A stretch of DNA of 64,000 nucleotides. Source: Litoreibacter roseus (GTDB lineage: Bacteria > Pseudomonadota > Alphaproteobacteria > Rhodobacterales > Rhodobacteraceae). The notes under the pieces were generated by a model that was given only the letters and a program-made list of their open reading frames with translations, made no database searches and was not told the DNA's origin. A program made the translations under genes and the position numbers. Positions 39,395 through 47,800 of this stretch are shown piece by piece; the first letter of the stretch is position 1; the number at the start of each line of letters is the position of its first letter. The stretch lies in contig NZ_BLJE01000001.1 of assembly GCF_009811795.1 (NCBI RefSeq), positions 620,001 to 684,000 on the forward strand. Reading direction: 5' to 3'.

Positions 39395-40591
39395 ATGAGT
39401 GATGCTGCATATCCCGTCGTCCGGCTGAAACCGAAAATTGACACGCGTGCCCTGAAGCAGGGTGCGCCTTGGGTCTATGCGGACGAACTGGTCACGGACA
39501 GGCGGACCAAGGCGCTTTCGGCGGGTAGTCTCGCTGTTTTGCAAGATACCAACCGCAGCAATCTGGGATTGGTGACCGTTAACATGGGCTCGAAGATTAT
39601 TGCGCGAACGTTGGATCAGGATGTCGACGCCGCCATAGACCCACAGTGGTTCGCAGCACGGATTTCTAGCGCCCTTGCCCTGCGCGAGCGGCTTTATTCA
39701 GCGCCATTTTACCGTCTGATCCATGCAGAGGCGGACGGTCTGCCGGGCGTAATTGTAGATCGGTTCGGTGATGTTTTGGTCGTTCAGCCCAACGCAGCGT
39801 GGGCAGATGTGCGGATCGATATGTTGGCTGATACGCTTCTGGCTGTCACCGGGGCATCGACGATCGTCAAGAATGCGAGCGGGCGGGCGCGGGCGCTGGA
39901 AGGTCTTGATACCGAGACGAAGGTCATCCGTGGCGCGCATCCGGGCGTTGTCGAAGTGCCGATGAACGGTGCGATCTACATGGCCGATCTCGCAGAAGGT
40001 CAAAAGACAGGTCTTTTCTATGATCAGCGAGACAATCATGCATTCGCGCAACGCTTGGCCGATGGTGCGCGCGTTCTGGATGTTTTTTCCCATGTGGGTG
40101 GTTTTGGTCTAGCGGCCCTTGCCGGCGGTGCGACACACGCTTTGGCAGTGGACGGCAGCGCGCCCGCGCTTGATCTGGCAACGCGCGGCGCAGAGGCCAG
40201 TGGATGGGCCGACAGATTTGCGACCCGCAAAGGTGATGCCTTCAAGGTGATGGAGGCGTTGCAAGAAGAGGGCCAGACTTTCGATCTGGTGATCGCAGAC
40301 CCACCAGCCTTTGCACCGTCAAAAAAGGCACTTCAGAACGGTCTCACAGCCTATTCGCGCGTGGCGATGAACGCCGCAAAACTGGTGGCAGCGGGTGGAT
40401 ATCTTGTGCTCTGTTCCTGTTCCCATGCGGCTGATCTGGCAAAATTCCGGCAAGCCAGTTTGCGTGGGATCGCACGGGCGGGACGAACCGCGCAGGTGAT
40501 CCATACGGGCGCTGCCGGACCGGACCATCCGGTTCATCCTGCGCTCGCGGAAAGCAGCTATCTGAAGGCGCTGTTCTTTCGATTGTCATGA
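39395..40591 (+). CDS. RlmI-like class I SAM-dependent rRNA methyltransferase
   Basis: A 398-residue methyltransferase related to RlmI, which makes 5-methylcytosine in 23S rRNA. An N-terminal PUA-like RNA-binding domain (about 1-90) precedes FYRLIHAEADGLPGVIVDRFG, a typical RlmI segment. The SAM-binding domain shows VLDVFSHVGGFG and DPPAFAPSKK, and VLCSCSHAAD has the expected conserved cysteines. The exact target base is not proven from sequence. Its stop overlaps the PIN gene start by 4 bases. Confidence 0.92.
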   Translation: MSDAAYPVVRLKPKIDTRALKQGAPWVYADELVTDRRTKALSAGSLAVLQDTNRSNLGLVTVNMGSKIIARTLDQDVDAAIDPQWFAARISSALALRERLYSAPFYRLIHAEADGLPGVIVDRFGDVLVVQPNAAWADVRIDMLADTLLAVTGASTIVKNASGRARALEGLDTETKVIRGAHPGVVEVPMNGAIYMADLAEGQKTGLFYDQRDNHAFAQRLADGARVLDVFSHVGGFGLAALAGGATHALAVDGSAPALDLATRGAEASGWADRFATRKGDAFKVMEALQEEGQTFDLVIADPPAFAPSKKALQNGLTAYSRVAMNAAKLVAAGGYLVLCSCSHAADLAKFRQASLRGIARAGRTAQVIHTGAAGPDHPVHPALAESSYLKALFFRLS

Positions 40592-41133
40592 TGCGGGTGT
40601 GCCTAGACGCCTGCGTCCTGTATCCAACAGTCCTGCGTGAGATCTTATTGGGTGTCGCGGCAACTGGTCTTTATCAGCCTCAATGGTCAGATCGTATTCT
40701 GGAGGAGTGGGCGCGGGCTACGGTCAAGCTCGGGCCGGGCGCAGAGGTGCAGGCGCGCGGTGAGATCGCGATGTTGAAAACCCGGTGGCCGGACGCCTCG
40801 ATTGCCCCAAGGGACTCCGACTTGGCGCGGCTTTGGCTTCCGGATGAAAACGACATTCATGTCCTTGCGGCGGCAGTCGCTGGGTCCGCTGACGTGATTG
40901 TCACCTTCAACGCCAAGGATTTTCCGCGTGCCACGCTGGCTGAGGAGGGCGTCAAAAGAGCTGCGCCCGACGAGTTCCTGATGCAGCTTTGGCTGGAGCA
41001 TCCTGATCAGGTCGCCGACGTTGTCCGGCGCGTGCATTCGGATGCTGAGCGGTTAGCAGCCACGGACATTGCCCTGCGCTCTCTGTTGAAGCGGACACGC
41101 CTGCCACGGCTTGGAAAGGCGCTCAGCGTTTAG
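40588..41133 (+). CDS. PIN domain-containing protein (RSP_2648-like)
   Basis: A 181-residue protein with a PIN nuclease fold. The first acidic residue is in VCLDACVLYP, then RILEEWARA and DENDIHVLAAAVAG with further acidic residues, and VIVTFNAKDFP with the fourth, so the Mg-binding carboxylates seem intact. It resembles the RSP_2648-type family of Rhodobacterales. There is no antitoxin-like gene next to it. Instead it overlaps an rRNA methyltransferase gene by 4 bases, so a housekeeping RNA role is more likely than a toxin. The C-terminus ends in a basic helix. Its stop overlaps the convergent M48 gene. Confidence 0.88.
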   Translation: MMRVCLDACVLYPTVLREILLGVAATGLYQPQWSDRILEEWARATVKLGPGAEVQARGEIAMLKTRWPDASIAPRDSDLARLWLPDENDIHVLAAAVAGSADVIVTFNAKDFPRATLAEEGVKRAAPDEFLMQLWLEHPDQVADVVRRVHSDAERLAATDIALRSLLKRTRLPRLGKALSV

Positions 41134-41822
41134 TCAGTCTGTAAGGACCACTTGGCTTCGTTGGCCTCGATCGCCGCAATCCTCTCCGCCGTCTTGGGGT
41201 GGCTCATGAGCCATGCAGGTGCACCGGCCCCCATCGCACCCGTCAGCTTCTCCAGCTTTGTGAACAGACTTTTCTGTGGCCCGGTCCCGATTCCGGCCTT
41301 GGTCAGCAATGCAGATGCATAGGCGTCGGCTTCGTACTCGTCCTGACGGGACAAACGCGCTGCCAGAAGGGAGGTCAGCGCATTTGCAACCCATACACCG
41401 ATCACCGGAATAAACCGACCGATCACTGTGGCCAACACAATGCGGATGGCGTTCTGCCCGGAAAAGTCGATCATTCTGCGGCGCGAATGGCCAAGCGCCA
41501 CATGACCCAGCTCGTGCGCGATCACGCTGGCCATCTCTGCCGCAGTCACCTCGCCCGCTCGGTATTTGTTGTAGAACCCGCGTGTGATGAAAATTCGGCC
41601 ATCGGGGGCTGCCAATCCATTCACCGGATCAATTTCATAGATGTGAACTTTGATCTGTGGAACATCCAGAGCCTGAGCCATACGCATGTTCAGAGCCTTA
41701 AGATCCCGGTCAGCAAGTCGGGTGGATTTCTCATCCAGCGTGCGCTTCGTGTTCCACGCAGAGAACTTGTACATGGCCAGTGCATAGAGCACGGCAAGCA
41801 GAATGGGGGTCAACTTCAACAT
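41130..41822 (-). CDS. M48-family metallopeptidase (membrane-anchored)
   Basis: A 230-residue protein with an N-terminal hydrophobic helix (LTPILLAVLYALAMY) and a second hydrophobic stretch (AIRIVLATVIGRFIPVIGVWVANALTSLL). The zinc motif IAHELGHVALGH with the later Glu in RQDEYEADAYAS places it in family M48, like HtpX but shorter. It would act on membrane or misfolded proteins. The substrate is unknown. It is monocistronic, convergent with the PIN gene, with 92 bases upstream shared with a divergent DUF421 gene. Confidence 0.92.
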   Translation of the reverse strand: MLKLTPILLAVLYALAMYKFSAWNTKRTLDEKSTRLADRDLKALNMRMAQALDVPQIKVHIYEIDPVNGLAAPDGRIFITRGFYNKYRAGEVTAAEMASVIAHELGHVALGHSRRRMIDFSGQNAIRIVLATVIGRFIPVIGVWVANALTSLLAARLSRQDEYEADAYASALLTKAGIGTGPQKSLFTKLEKLTGAMGAGAPAWLMSHPKTAERIAAIEANEAKWSLQTD

Positions 41823-41914
41823 AGGAGATATATAGGAGGCGCGCCGCCGGTGTCAGGACCAGTGGAACCGAATTTGAACCGGTGCGTCCTTTTAGACAGG
41901 ATAGGGAGTTACCG

Positions 41915-42412
41915 ATGCCAAGTTTGTCCACACTCGCGCTACAAATCGGAGAGGCGCTGATGATGGTGGCGGTGATCATCCTTTTGACCCGTATCGCGGG
42001 CCTCCGATCATTTTCAAAAATGTCCGGCTTCGATTTCGCCATAACCGTCGCTATGGGCTCGGTTCTGGCGTCCGTTGTTGTTGGCACCCAGACAAGCGTG
42101 GTGGTGGGTGTTGTTGCGCTGGCCGCGCTCTTCGGGGTGCAGGCTATCGTGGCACAGATGCGGATGCGGTGGTCTGGCGCGGAGCGATTGCTCGACAATG
42201 CGCCGCTGTTGATCATGAAGGACGGCGAAATTCTGGAAGAAAATATGCGACAGGCCGAGATGACCCGCTCGGACCTAATCGCGAAACTGCGGGAGGCGAA
42301 TGTTTTGCGCATTCAAGACGTCCGCGCGGTGGTTGCAGAGACAACCGGCGATGTCAGCGTACTTCATGGGGACAGTCTGGAAGATGATCTGCTAGAAGGC
42401 GTTAGGTCCTGA
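41915..42412 (+). CDS. DUF421 (YetF-like) membrane protein
   Basis: A 165-residue protein with three N-terminal membrane helices (QIGEALMMVAVIILLTRI, FAITVAMGSVLASVVVG, VVVGVVALAALFGVQAIV) and a cytosolic DUF421/YetF domain. The core FSKMSGFDFAITVAMGS and NAPLLIMKDGEILEENMRQAEMT (split in the domain) are typical. Function is unknown; YetF-type proteins are linked to spore or stress physiology elsewhere. The ATG at 41915 has AGGGAG upstream. It converges on the histidine kinase gene with a 3-base gap. Confidence 0.9.
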   Translation: MPSLSTLALQIGEALMMVAVIILLTRIAGLRSFSKMSGFDFAITVAMGSVLASVVVGTQTSVVVGVVALAALFGVQAIVAQMRMRWSGAERLLDNAPLLIMKDGEILEENMRQAEMTRSDLIAKLREANVLRIQDVRAVVAETTGDVSVLHGDSLEDDLLEGVRS

Positions 42413-42415
42413 CTG

Positions 42416-43495
42416 TCAGGCGATCGAAGCTTTTGCGGATGCTTCAATTCCGACACGCGGCATCGTGAATGTGAATACGGTTTCGGTCTCATCGGAAGAC
42501 ATGGACAATTGTCCTCCATGACGCTGGGCGATTTCGTTTGCGATGAAAAGGCCCAGGCCTAATCCCTCGCCATCTTGGCGTCCTTCCAAGCGAACGAACG
42601 GTTCAAACAAGAGATGTCGCGCGGTGTCCGGAATGGCGGCCCCGGCGTTCGTCACCGATAGCGTGAAGTGGCCGTCCTTGTCCTCGGCTTTGATCCGCAC
42701 TGGTTTATTTAAAGACCCATGGTGCACAGCATTCGAGACAAGATTGGAGGCCAATTGAGAGATCCGTGCGGGATCGCAATTCATAGGCTCATCAAAGGCA
42801 TAGTCTTCTCGAAATGTCGCTTCGGGGTGGCTGACCCGTACTTCTTGAACGGTTCTCGCAAGTATCGACCGCAAATTCTGAACATCTTCGCGCTTGACGA
42901 CAATGCCGGCGCCCAGTCGTGCGCGGGCGAAATCCATGACATCGTCAATGAGGCTCGACATGCGCCTGACCGATTGGCCTACGGCATCCAGCATTTCCTT
43001 CGACTTTTCGGTCTGCGGTTGGCGTGCGGCAATCCGGGCTGATGCCCCAATCGCGGCGAGGGGGTTGCGCAGGTCATGGCCCAGCACGGCCATAAATTGC
43101 TCGCGAAGTCGGGCTTTCTCTTCCATCGCCTGCAGAGCGGCCTCGTTTTCCTTGGCTTCGGTGACATCGCGCGCGCTGCAAAAGAACCGATCCCCTTCTG
43201 GCACAGCATTCCAGGACAGCCACCTATAACTGCCATCGGCATGGCGGTATCTGTTGATGTAATTGAGAATAGGTTGACCGTTCTGAATATCTTGGAATGC
43301 GATCTCGGCGGCGGCTATGTCATCTGGATGAAGAAATTCAAAGAACGGTTTGTTTTCAATATCTTCCGGTAGAATTCCTAGTGTCGTGTGCCAAGCCGGG
43401 TTTGTATGGGTGAACAGACCGGATTTGTCCAAAATCCCCAGCAGATCCGGGGTGACTTGCCACGTGAAGGTTCCTTTTTCCGTCTTCTCCAGCAA
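42416..43495 (-). CDS. PAS-domain sensor histidine kinase
   Basis: A cytosolic sensor kinase of 359 residues without a membrane helix. An N-terminal PAS domain with a PAC end (about 12-115, including HADGSYRWLSW and FFCSARDVTEAK) is followed by a HisKA domain with the phosphorylated His140 in VLGHDLRNPLAAIG, and an HATPase domain with N-box NLVSNAVHHGS and G-box GEGLGLGLFI. There is no response regulator gene next to it, so it is an orphan kinase. The PAS ligand is not clear. Its 89-base upstream gap is AT-rich and probably carries its promoter. Confidence 0.93.
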   Translation of the reverse strand: MLEKTEKGTFTWQVTPDLLGILDKSGLFTHTNPAWHTTLGILPEDIENKPFFEFLHPDDIAAAEIAFQDIQNGQPILNYINRYRHADGSYRWLSWNAVPEGDRFFCSARDVTEAKENEAALQAMEEKARLREQFMAVLGHDLRNPLAAIGASARIAARQPQTEKSKEMLDAVGQSVRRMSSLIDDVMDFARARLGAGIVVKREDVQNLRSILARTVQEVRVSHPEATFREDYAFDEPMNCDPARISQLASNLVSNAVHHGSLNKPVRIKAEDKDGHFTLSVTNAGAAIPDTARHLLFEPFVRLEGRQDGEGLGLGLFIANEIAQRHGGQLSMSSDETETVFTFTMPRVGIEASAKASIA

Positions 43496-43584
43496 GAGGG
43501 CCCCCGAATTTCACGTTGTGCGATACATCGTTTGAAATTCTATCACAGATTGTATCAAAAGAAATAAAGATGCGGGATCCGCGC

Positions 43585-44772
43585 CTATTTCGACAGAGCC
43601 CGCATTCCGCGATCAATACCGTTGAGCGTCATGGGCACCATCCGTTCGGGCGTAAAGATGTCTTGGATCATCTGAATGGACTGGGTGTAGCGCCAGTATT
43701 TCTCATCCAGCGGATTGATCCAGAGATGATCGGGCCATTGGTCACATGCTCGGTTCAACCAGACCGAGCCAGCCTCTGCGTTCATGTGCTCGTTCGCACC
43801 GCCGGGATAGGCAATCTCGTAGGGGCTCATCGAGGCATCGCCCACGAAGATGCATTTGTAGTCAGACCCGTAGGTTCTCAGCACGTCCCATGTCGGCGTT
43901 TGTGCGTTCCACCGTCGCGCATTGTCTTTCCAGACACCTTCATAAAGGCAATTGTGGAAGTAGAAATGCTCCAGATGTTTGAACTCGGCTTTTGCCGCTG
44001 AAAAAAGCTCTTCCACGATTTTGATATGCGGATCCATGGATCCGCCGACGTCCAGAAAAAGCAGCACCTTGACCGCGTTGCGCCGTTCAGGCCGGGTCAC
44101 GACATCTAGGTAACCATGCTCTGCTGTCGCGCGGATCGTTCCGTTCAGGTCTAGTTCTTCAATTGCGCCATCTCTGGCCCATCTGCGCAGCCGCTTGAGC
44201 GCCACCTTGATGTTTCTGGTGCCCAGTTCAACGCTGTCATCGAGATTGCGGAATTCGCGCTTGTCCCAGACCTTCACGGCGCGTTGGTGGCGGCTTTCAT
44301 GCTGACCGATCCGCACGCCTTCAGGATTGTACCCATACGCCCCAAAGGGCGACGTCCCCGCCGTTCCGATCCATTTGTTTCCGCCTTGATGGCGGCCTTG
44401 CTGTTCTTCCAGTCGCTTTTTCAGCGTTTCCATTAGCTTGTCGAACCCGCCAAGAGCTTCGATCTCAGCCTTTTCGGTGTCGCTTAACGTTTTCTCGGCC
44501 AGCTTGCGCAACCAGTCTTCTGGCACTTCTGCAGCACCGACAAGGTCTTCAAAGCTGATCGCCTCCAGACCTGAAAAGGTTGCAGCGAATGCCTGGTCGA
44601 ACCTGTCCAGATGGCGCTCATCCTTCACCATGACTGCACGGGCCAAGTAGTAGAACCCGTCGATGTCATAGATCACGAGTCCAGCCTTCATACCCTCCAG
44701 AAATGCGAGAAATTCCCGCAGCGAGACAGGGACCTTTGCGGTGCGCAGATTTTCAAAGAAGGGCAGGAACAT
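43585..44772 (-). CDS. VWA domain protein (CoxE-like), partner of MoxR ATPase
   Basis: A 395-residue cytosolic protein. The N-terminal half is helical (PVSLREFLAFLEGMKAG, then DLFAATF-type repeats) and the C-terminal half is a VWA domain with a MIDAS motif reading LFLDVGGSMDPH. This is D-x-G-x-S, so the first Ser of the usual DxSxS is Gly, as I recall for this subfamily. The KCIFVGDASMSPYEI segment gives the later MIDAS residue. VWA proteins of this kind act with MoxR AAA+ ATPases to remodel or activate enzymes; the MoxR gene is four genes upstream in the same packed run. Confidence 0.88.
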   Translation of the reverse strand: MFLPFFENLRTAKVPVSLREFLAFLEGMKAGLVIYDIDGFYYLARAVMVKDERHLDRFDQAFAATFSGLEAISFEDLVGAAEVPEDWLRKLAEKTLSDTEKAEIEALGGFDKLMETLKKRLEEQQGRHQGGNKWIGTAGTSPFGAYGYNPEGVRIGQHESRHQRAVKVWDKREFRNLDDSVELGTRNIKVALKRLRRWARDGAIEELDLNGTIRATAEHGYLDVVTRPERRNAVKVLLFLDVGGSMDPHIKIVEELFSAAKAEFKHLEHFYFHNCLYEGVWKDNARRWNAQTPTWDVLRTYGSDYKCIFVGDASMSPYEIAYPGGANEHMNAEAGSVWLNRACDQWPDHLWINPLDEKYWRYTQSIQMIQDIFTPERMVPMTLNGIDRGMRALSK

Positions 44773-44778
44773 CGTGAA

Positions 44779-44949
44779 TTACCCCGCCGCGTTGCGCGCC
44801 AGAAATATTGCGACGAAAAGACCGATAAGCCCGAAAAAGATAGCATAGGCGGCCGCGTATTGCGCCATGTCCAACCCGCGCCCGCCCTTGCGTTTTGCGA
44901 TGATCGCGCCTGTCGCCGCCCCTAAAACCAATCCAATTACCGGAGCCAT
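44779..44949 (-). CDS. Small membrane protein in the MoxR-VWA operon
   Basis: A 56-residue protein with two hydrophobic segments (VIGLVLGAATGAIIA and AYAIFFGLIGLFVAIFL) joined by a basic Gly-rich loop (KRKGGRGLDM). I recognise no named family. It starts 10 bases after the DUF2927 gene and ends 6 bases before the VWA gene, so it belongs to the operon. The short length and the two helices could form a membrane anchor for other members, but that is inference. Confidence 0.7.
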   Translation of the reverse strand: MAPVIGLVLGAATGAIIAKRKGGRGLDMAQYAAAYAIFFGLIGLFVAIFLARNAAG

Positions 44950-44959
44950 TGCGTTGCCC

Positions 44960-46324
44960 TTATGCTTTTGGCGCCAGCGATCTGATCTTGCTGAGCCGCT
45001 TATTGATGTTTTCTGGTGAGCCAAACCCATACCGCCCCCATGCAAGCGAGTCGAGCCGCGCCGCGCCGGCGTTTGATTTGCGACCAAGCATGTCCAGTGC
45101 TTCGGCCTTGATCATCAACAGGGTGGAATAGGCGGCCGCGTTCTGCGCCTTTTTTGCCGCCGCCAGACCCGCATCGACATGGGACAGGGCGCGGACTGGC
45201 TGTCCTGCGCTTAGGGCCAAGGCGGAGAGCTGGGTTGCGGTCTGTGCGAGGTGTACTGACTTGCCGTAGAAGGCGGTGTAAAGTTCATCGGCTTCCGTGA
45301 ACCTTCGGGTGGCCGCAGCGGCATTGGTCCTCGCCAAAATCTTGCCTTCGACGTACAGGCTGAAGGCCAAACGGTTGTCCTGCCATCCCTGCCGCTTTGC
45401 AATCTTGACGGCCTGAGCTGCGAGGGCGGCGCGCCGGCTTAACGATGTCCGCATCGACTGCGCACCATTTATGGCCGTGAGCCATTGTTTCGGCGTGTTG
45501 GTTGCGATCTCCGCATTTCCCCTCCGACCCCTTGGATTGATCCGGTTGAAAATCCCAGGCAGGCGTTTGGCGACCTGATCTCGGCTCATCCCGCTCTTCA
45601 GGCTTTTGTCGTAGGTCGCCCGAAGCATCAGCATATCAAACCCCGTCAGGACGATGTGAAAGTCATCGTCGTTGAACACGCTGTCGGGCAACCGGTAAAG
45701 ATCGTTGAGCGGCCCCAGTGCCTGGGCAATTTCCTCATGTAGGCAACTGCGGATCTCCTGCGGGCTGATGTCTGCCGGCAGTATAACCGTGACACGGTCC
45801 CGCGTCGTCAGCTTGGCCCAGTCAACCTTTGATCGTGCGCGATTACGGGTCCGTTTGTAGTCTTTCCAGCCTGATACATTGGGTGCCACAAAACAGGCGG
45901 CTTGCGGGACTGCGCGTTTCAAAGCCGCGTCCGGAATAGCTTGGATCACGATCTGTGCTCGCTCGCCGCGCTTGGCTATTGTGATCGGAACCCGTGCCTC
46001 TTTCCGCAATCTGGCGAGTAAGTCCTTCAGATCCCGGTCGAGCGTGGACGGGGCGGGACTTGCCACCGCGACCTTTATGGGCCCCTCAAACCGGGTGAAC
46101 ACCGGCAGGCGCTGACCGCGCTCGAGTTGAAAGGACAATTCCAGAAAATCCTGCGCCAGCGCGGCATTGCTGCGCGAGCTCGGGGCACCGCGTCTTGCAC
46201 TGAAGGTCTTTGCCGGCGGAAGCTCATCGAACACCGCACGTCGCTGCGCGGGCTCGGAACTTTTAGTCTGCGCGCACGCGGTGATGCACAGGGCGGCAAG
46301 AATCAGGACTAAGCGAAAAAACAT
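44960..46324 (-). CDS. DUF2927 lipoprotein
   Basis: A 454-residue exported lipoprotein: MFFRLVLILAALCITAC has a lipobox ITAC with Cys17. The DUF2927 domain covers about residues 85-235 and includes a conserved block LHEEIAQALGPLND and FNDDDFHIVLTGFDML. The HEExxQ part resembles a zinc-peptidase motif, but the family has no proven activity. The C-terminal half is Ala-rich and helical with TPR-like repeats (LAAQAVKIAKRQGWQDNR and later). It follows the acetyltransferase gene by 8 bases and is in the packed MoxR-VWA run. An envelope protein in that setting is unusual. Confidence 0.88.
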   Translation of the reverse strand: MFFRLVLILAALCITACAQTKSSEPAQRRAVFDELPPAKTFSARRGAPSSRSNAALAQDFLELSFQLERGQRLPVFTRFEGPIKVAVASPAPSTLDRDLKDLLARLRKEARVPITIAKRGERAQIVIQAIPDAALKRAVPQAACFVAPNVSGWKDYKRTRNRARSKVDWAKLTTRDRVTVILPADISPQEIRSCLHEEIAQALGPLNDLYRLPDSVFNDDDFHIVLTGFDMLMLRATYDKSLKSGMSRDQVAKRLPGIFNRINPRGRRGNAEIATNTPKQWLTAINGAQSMRTSLSRRAALAAQAVKIAKRQGWQDNRLAFSLYVEGKILARTNAAAATRRFTEADELYTAFYGKSVHLAQTATQLSALALSAGQPVRALSHVDAGLAAAKKAQNAAAYSTLLMIKAEALDMLGRKSNAGAARLDSLAWGRYGFGSPENINKRLSKIRSLAPKA

Positions 46325-46332
46325 GGTGGAAG

Positions 46333-46779
46333 CTAACCCCGTTTGTATTTGATAAACGGTGTTTTTTGTCCGATCCGGTCGTAAAGTTTGCGGGCTGTGA
46401 CGTTAAAGTCCTGCGTGGTCCAATAGACGTCTGGCGCACCCGCTGCATCCGCAGCGGCATAGACGGCCTCGATCAAAGCGCGGCCGACGCCCTTGCCTCG
46501 CGCTTCAGGCGCCGCGTAGAGGTCTTGAAGGTAGCACGTGTCCTCGATGGTCCAGCCGTGGCGGTGAAAGAGATAGTGTGCCAATCCCACCGCCGCGCCG
46601 TCCACCCTCGCGATCAGACCAGAATACTCTTGTGGATCGTCGCTGAGGAGCCGCGAGAAGGACGTTTTGTAGACCTCCTCACTTACCTCGCTTTCGTAAA
46701 ATTCCAGATACGCGGTCCAGAGCTTGCGCCATTCGGCTTCGTCCTCGGCCTTCAGTGGACTGATCTCGACATCGCTCAT
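46333..46779 (-). CDS. GNAT-family N-acetyltransferase
   Basis: A 148-residue acetyltransferase. The acetyl-CoA loop appears as LYAAPEARGKGVGRALIEAV, and CYLQDLYAAP is the preceding strand; the C-terminal VYWTTQDFN segment ends the fold. The substrate is not known; small GNATs of this kind often act on polyamines, antibiotics or protein N-termini. It overlaps the moxR stop by 4 bases and is followed by the DUF2927 gene after 8 bases, so it is probably co-expressed. Confidence 0.9.
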   Translation of the reverse strand: MSDVEISPLKAEDEAEWRKLWTAYLEFYESEVSEEVYKTSFSRLLSDDPQEYSGLIARVDGAAVGLAHYLFHRHGWTIEDTCYLQDLYAAPEARGKGVGRALIEAVYAAADAAGAPDVYWTTQDFNVTARKLYDRIGQKTPFIKYKRG

Positions 46780-47615
46780 CTTTGCCTCCGAGCCATGAAG
46801 GCCAAACGCTCGAACAGATGCACGTCCTGTTCGTTTTTCAGGAGCGCACCGTGCAGCTTGGGCAACGCGCTTGCTCCGTCGCGCTTCAGGTCCTCAGGGC
46901 TTAGATCTTCGGCCAGAAGGAGCTTCAGCCAGTCCAACACTTCAGACGTAGACGGTTTTTTCTTCAAGCCAGGCGTTTCGCGGATCTCGTAGAATTGGGT
47001 CAGTGCGGTGTTGAGCAGGTCGGATTTCAGCCCTGGGTGATGCACCTCGACGATCTGGCGCAGCGTGTCCATGTCGGGGAAGCTGATATAGTGAAAGAAG
47101 CAGCGGCGCAGAAAGGCGTCCGGCAGTTCCTTTTCGTTGTTTGACGTTATGATGACGATCGGGCGCTCCGCCGCCTTGATCGTCTCACCGGTCTCGTAGA
47201 CGTGGAACTCCATCCGGTCGAGCTCTTGCAGCAGGTCGTTGGGAAATTCGATATCCGCCTTGTCGATCTCGTCAATCAGCAGAACAGTTTTGCGGCCCGC
47301 TTCGAACGCCTGCCACAGCTTACCGCGCTTGATGTAGTTCGCAACGTCGTGAACCTTCTCGTCGCCCAATTGGCTATCCCGCAACCGGCTGACTGCGTCG
47401 TATTCGTAAAGGCCCTGCTGCGCCTTGGTGGTGGATTTGATATGCCACTCGATCATGTCGAGCCCAAGCGCGTCCGCAACTTGCCGGGCCAGCTCCGTTT
47501 TGCCTGTTCCGGGCTCCCCTTTGACCAGTAGGGGCCGCTCCAAAGTTACCGCAGCGTTAACCGCGACTTTGAGGTCTTCGGTCGCGACATAGGCGTCGGT
47601 TCCTGTGAATTTCAT
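46776..47615 (-). CDS. MoxR-family AAA+ ATPase
   Basis: A 279-residue cytosolic AAA+ ATPase. Walker A is GEPGTGKT (33-40), Walker B is VLLIDEIDKAD, and sensor 1 is VIITSNNEKELPDAFLRRC. The C-terminal lid ends with LERLAFMARRQR-type basic residues. MoxR ATPases act with VWA partners as chaperone-like activators; the only VWA gene near is at the far end of this operon. I start at MKFTGTDAYV (AAGGGAC upstream). It is the first gene of the five-gene run and is divergent from dksA across 185 bases. Confidence 0.94.
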   Translation of the reverse strand: MKFTGTDAYVATEDLKVAVNAAVTLERPLLVKGEPGTGKTELARQVADALGLDMIEWHIKSTTKAQQGLYEYDAVSRLRDSQLGDEKVHDVANYIKRGKLWQAFEAGRKTVLLIDEIDKADIEFPNDLLQELDRMEFHVYETGETIKAAERPIVIITSNNEKELPDAFLRRCFFHYISFPDMDTLRQIVEVHHPGLKSDLLNTALTQFYEIRETPGLKKKPSTSEVLDWLKLLLAEDLSPEDLKRDGASALPKLHGALLKNEQDVHLFERLAFMARRQR

Positions 47616-47800
47616 ACGCTTGTCCCTTGGCCTGCCAACAAATTTTCGTGTTTCCACTTTGCCTTCTTAGCGCCGCATATCTGCGTGACAAGATGTGGAC
47701 GTTGCGTTAGATCGTGCGCAGGGACGCCACAGGCTGTCCGGGGACGAGTCGTTTACACAGAGCCTCGGGTGTGTCGCGTATCAGTTTTAGGGAGCCGGGG

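Noticed and set aside
40588-41133. Type II toxin-antitoxin (VapC-like) module
   Set aside because: No small upstream antitoxin frame is present; the preceding gene is a full rRNA methyltransferase.
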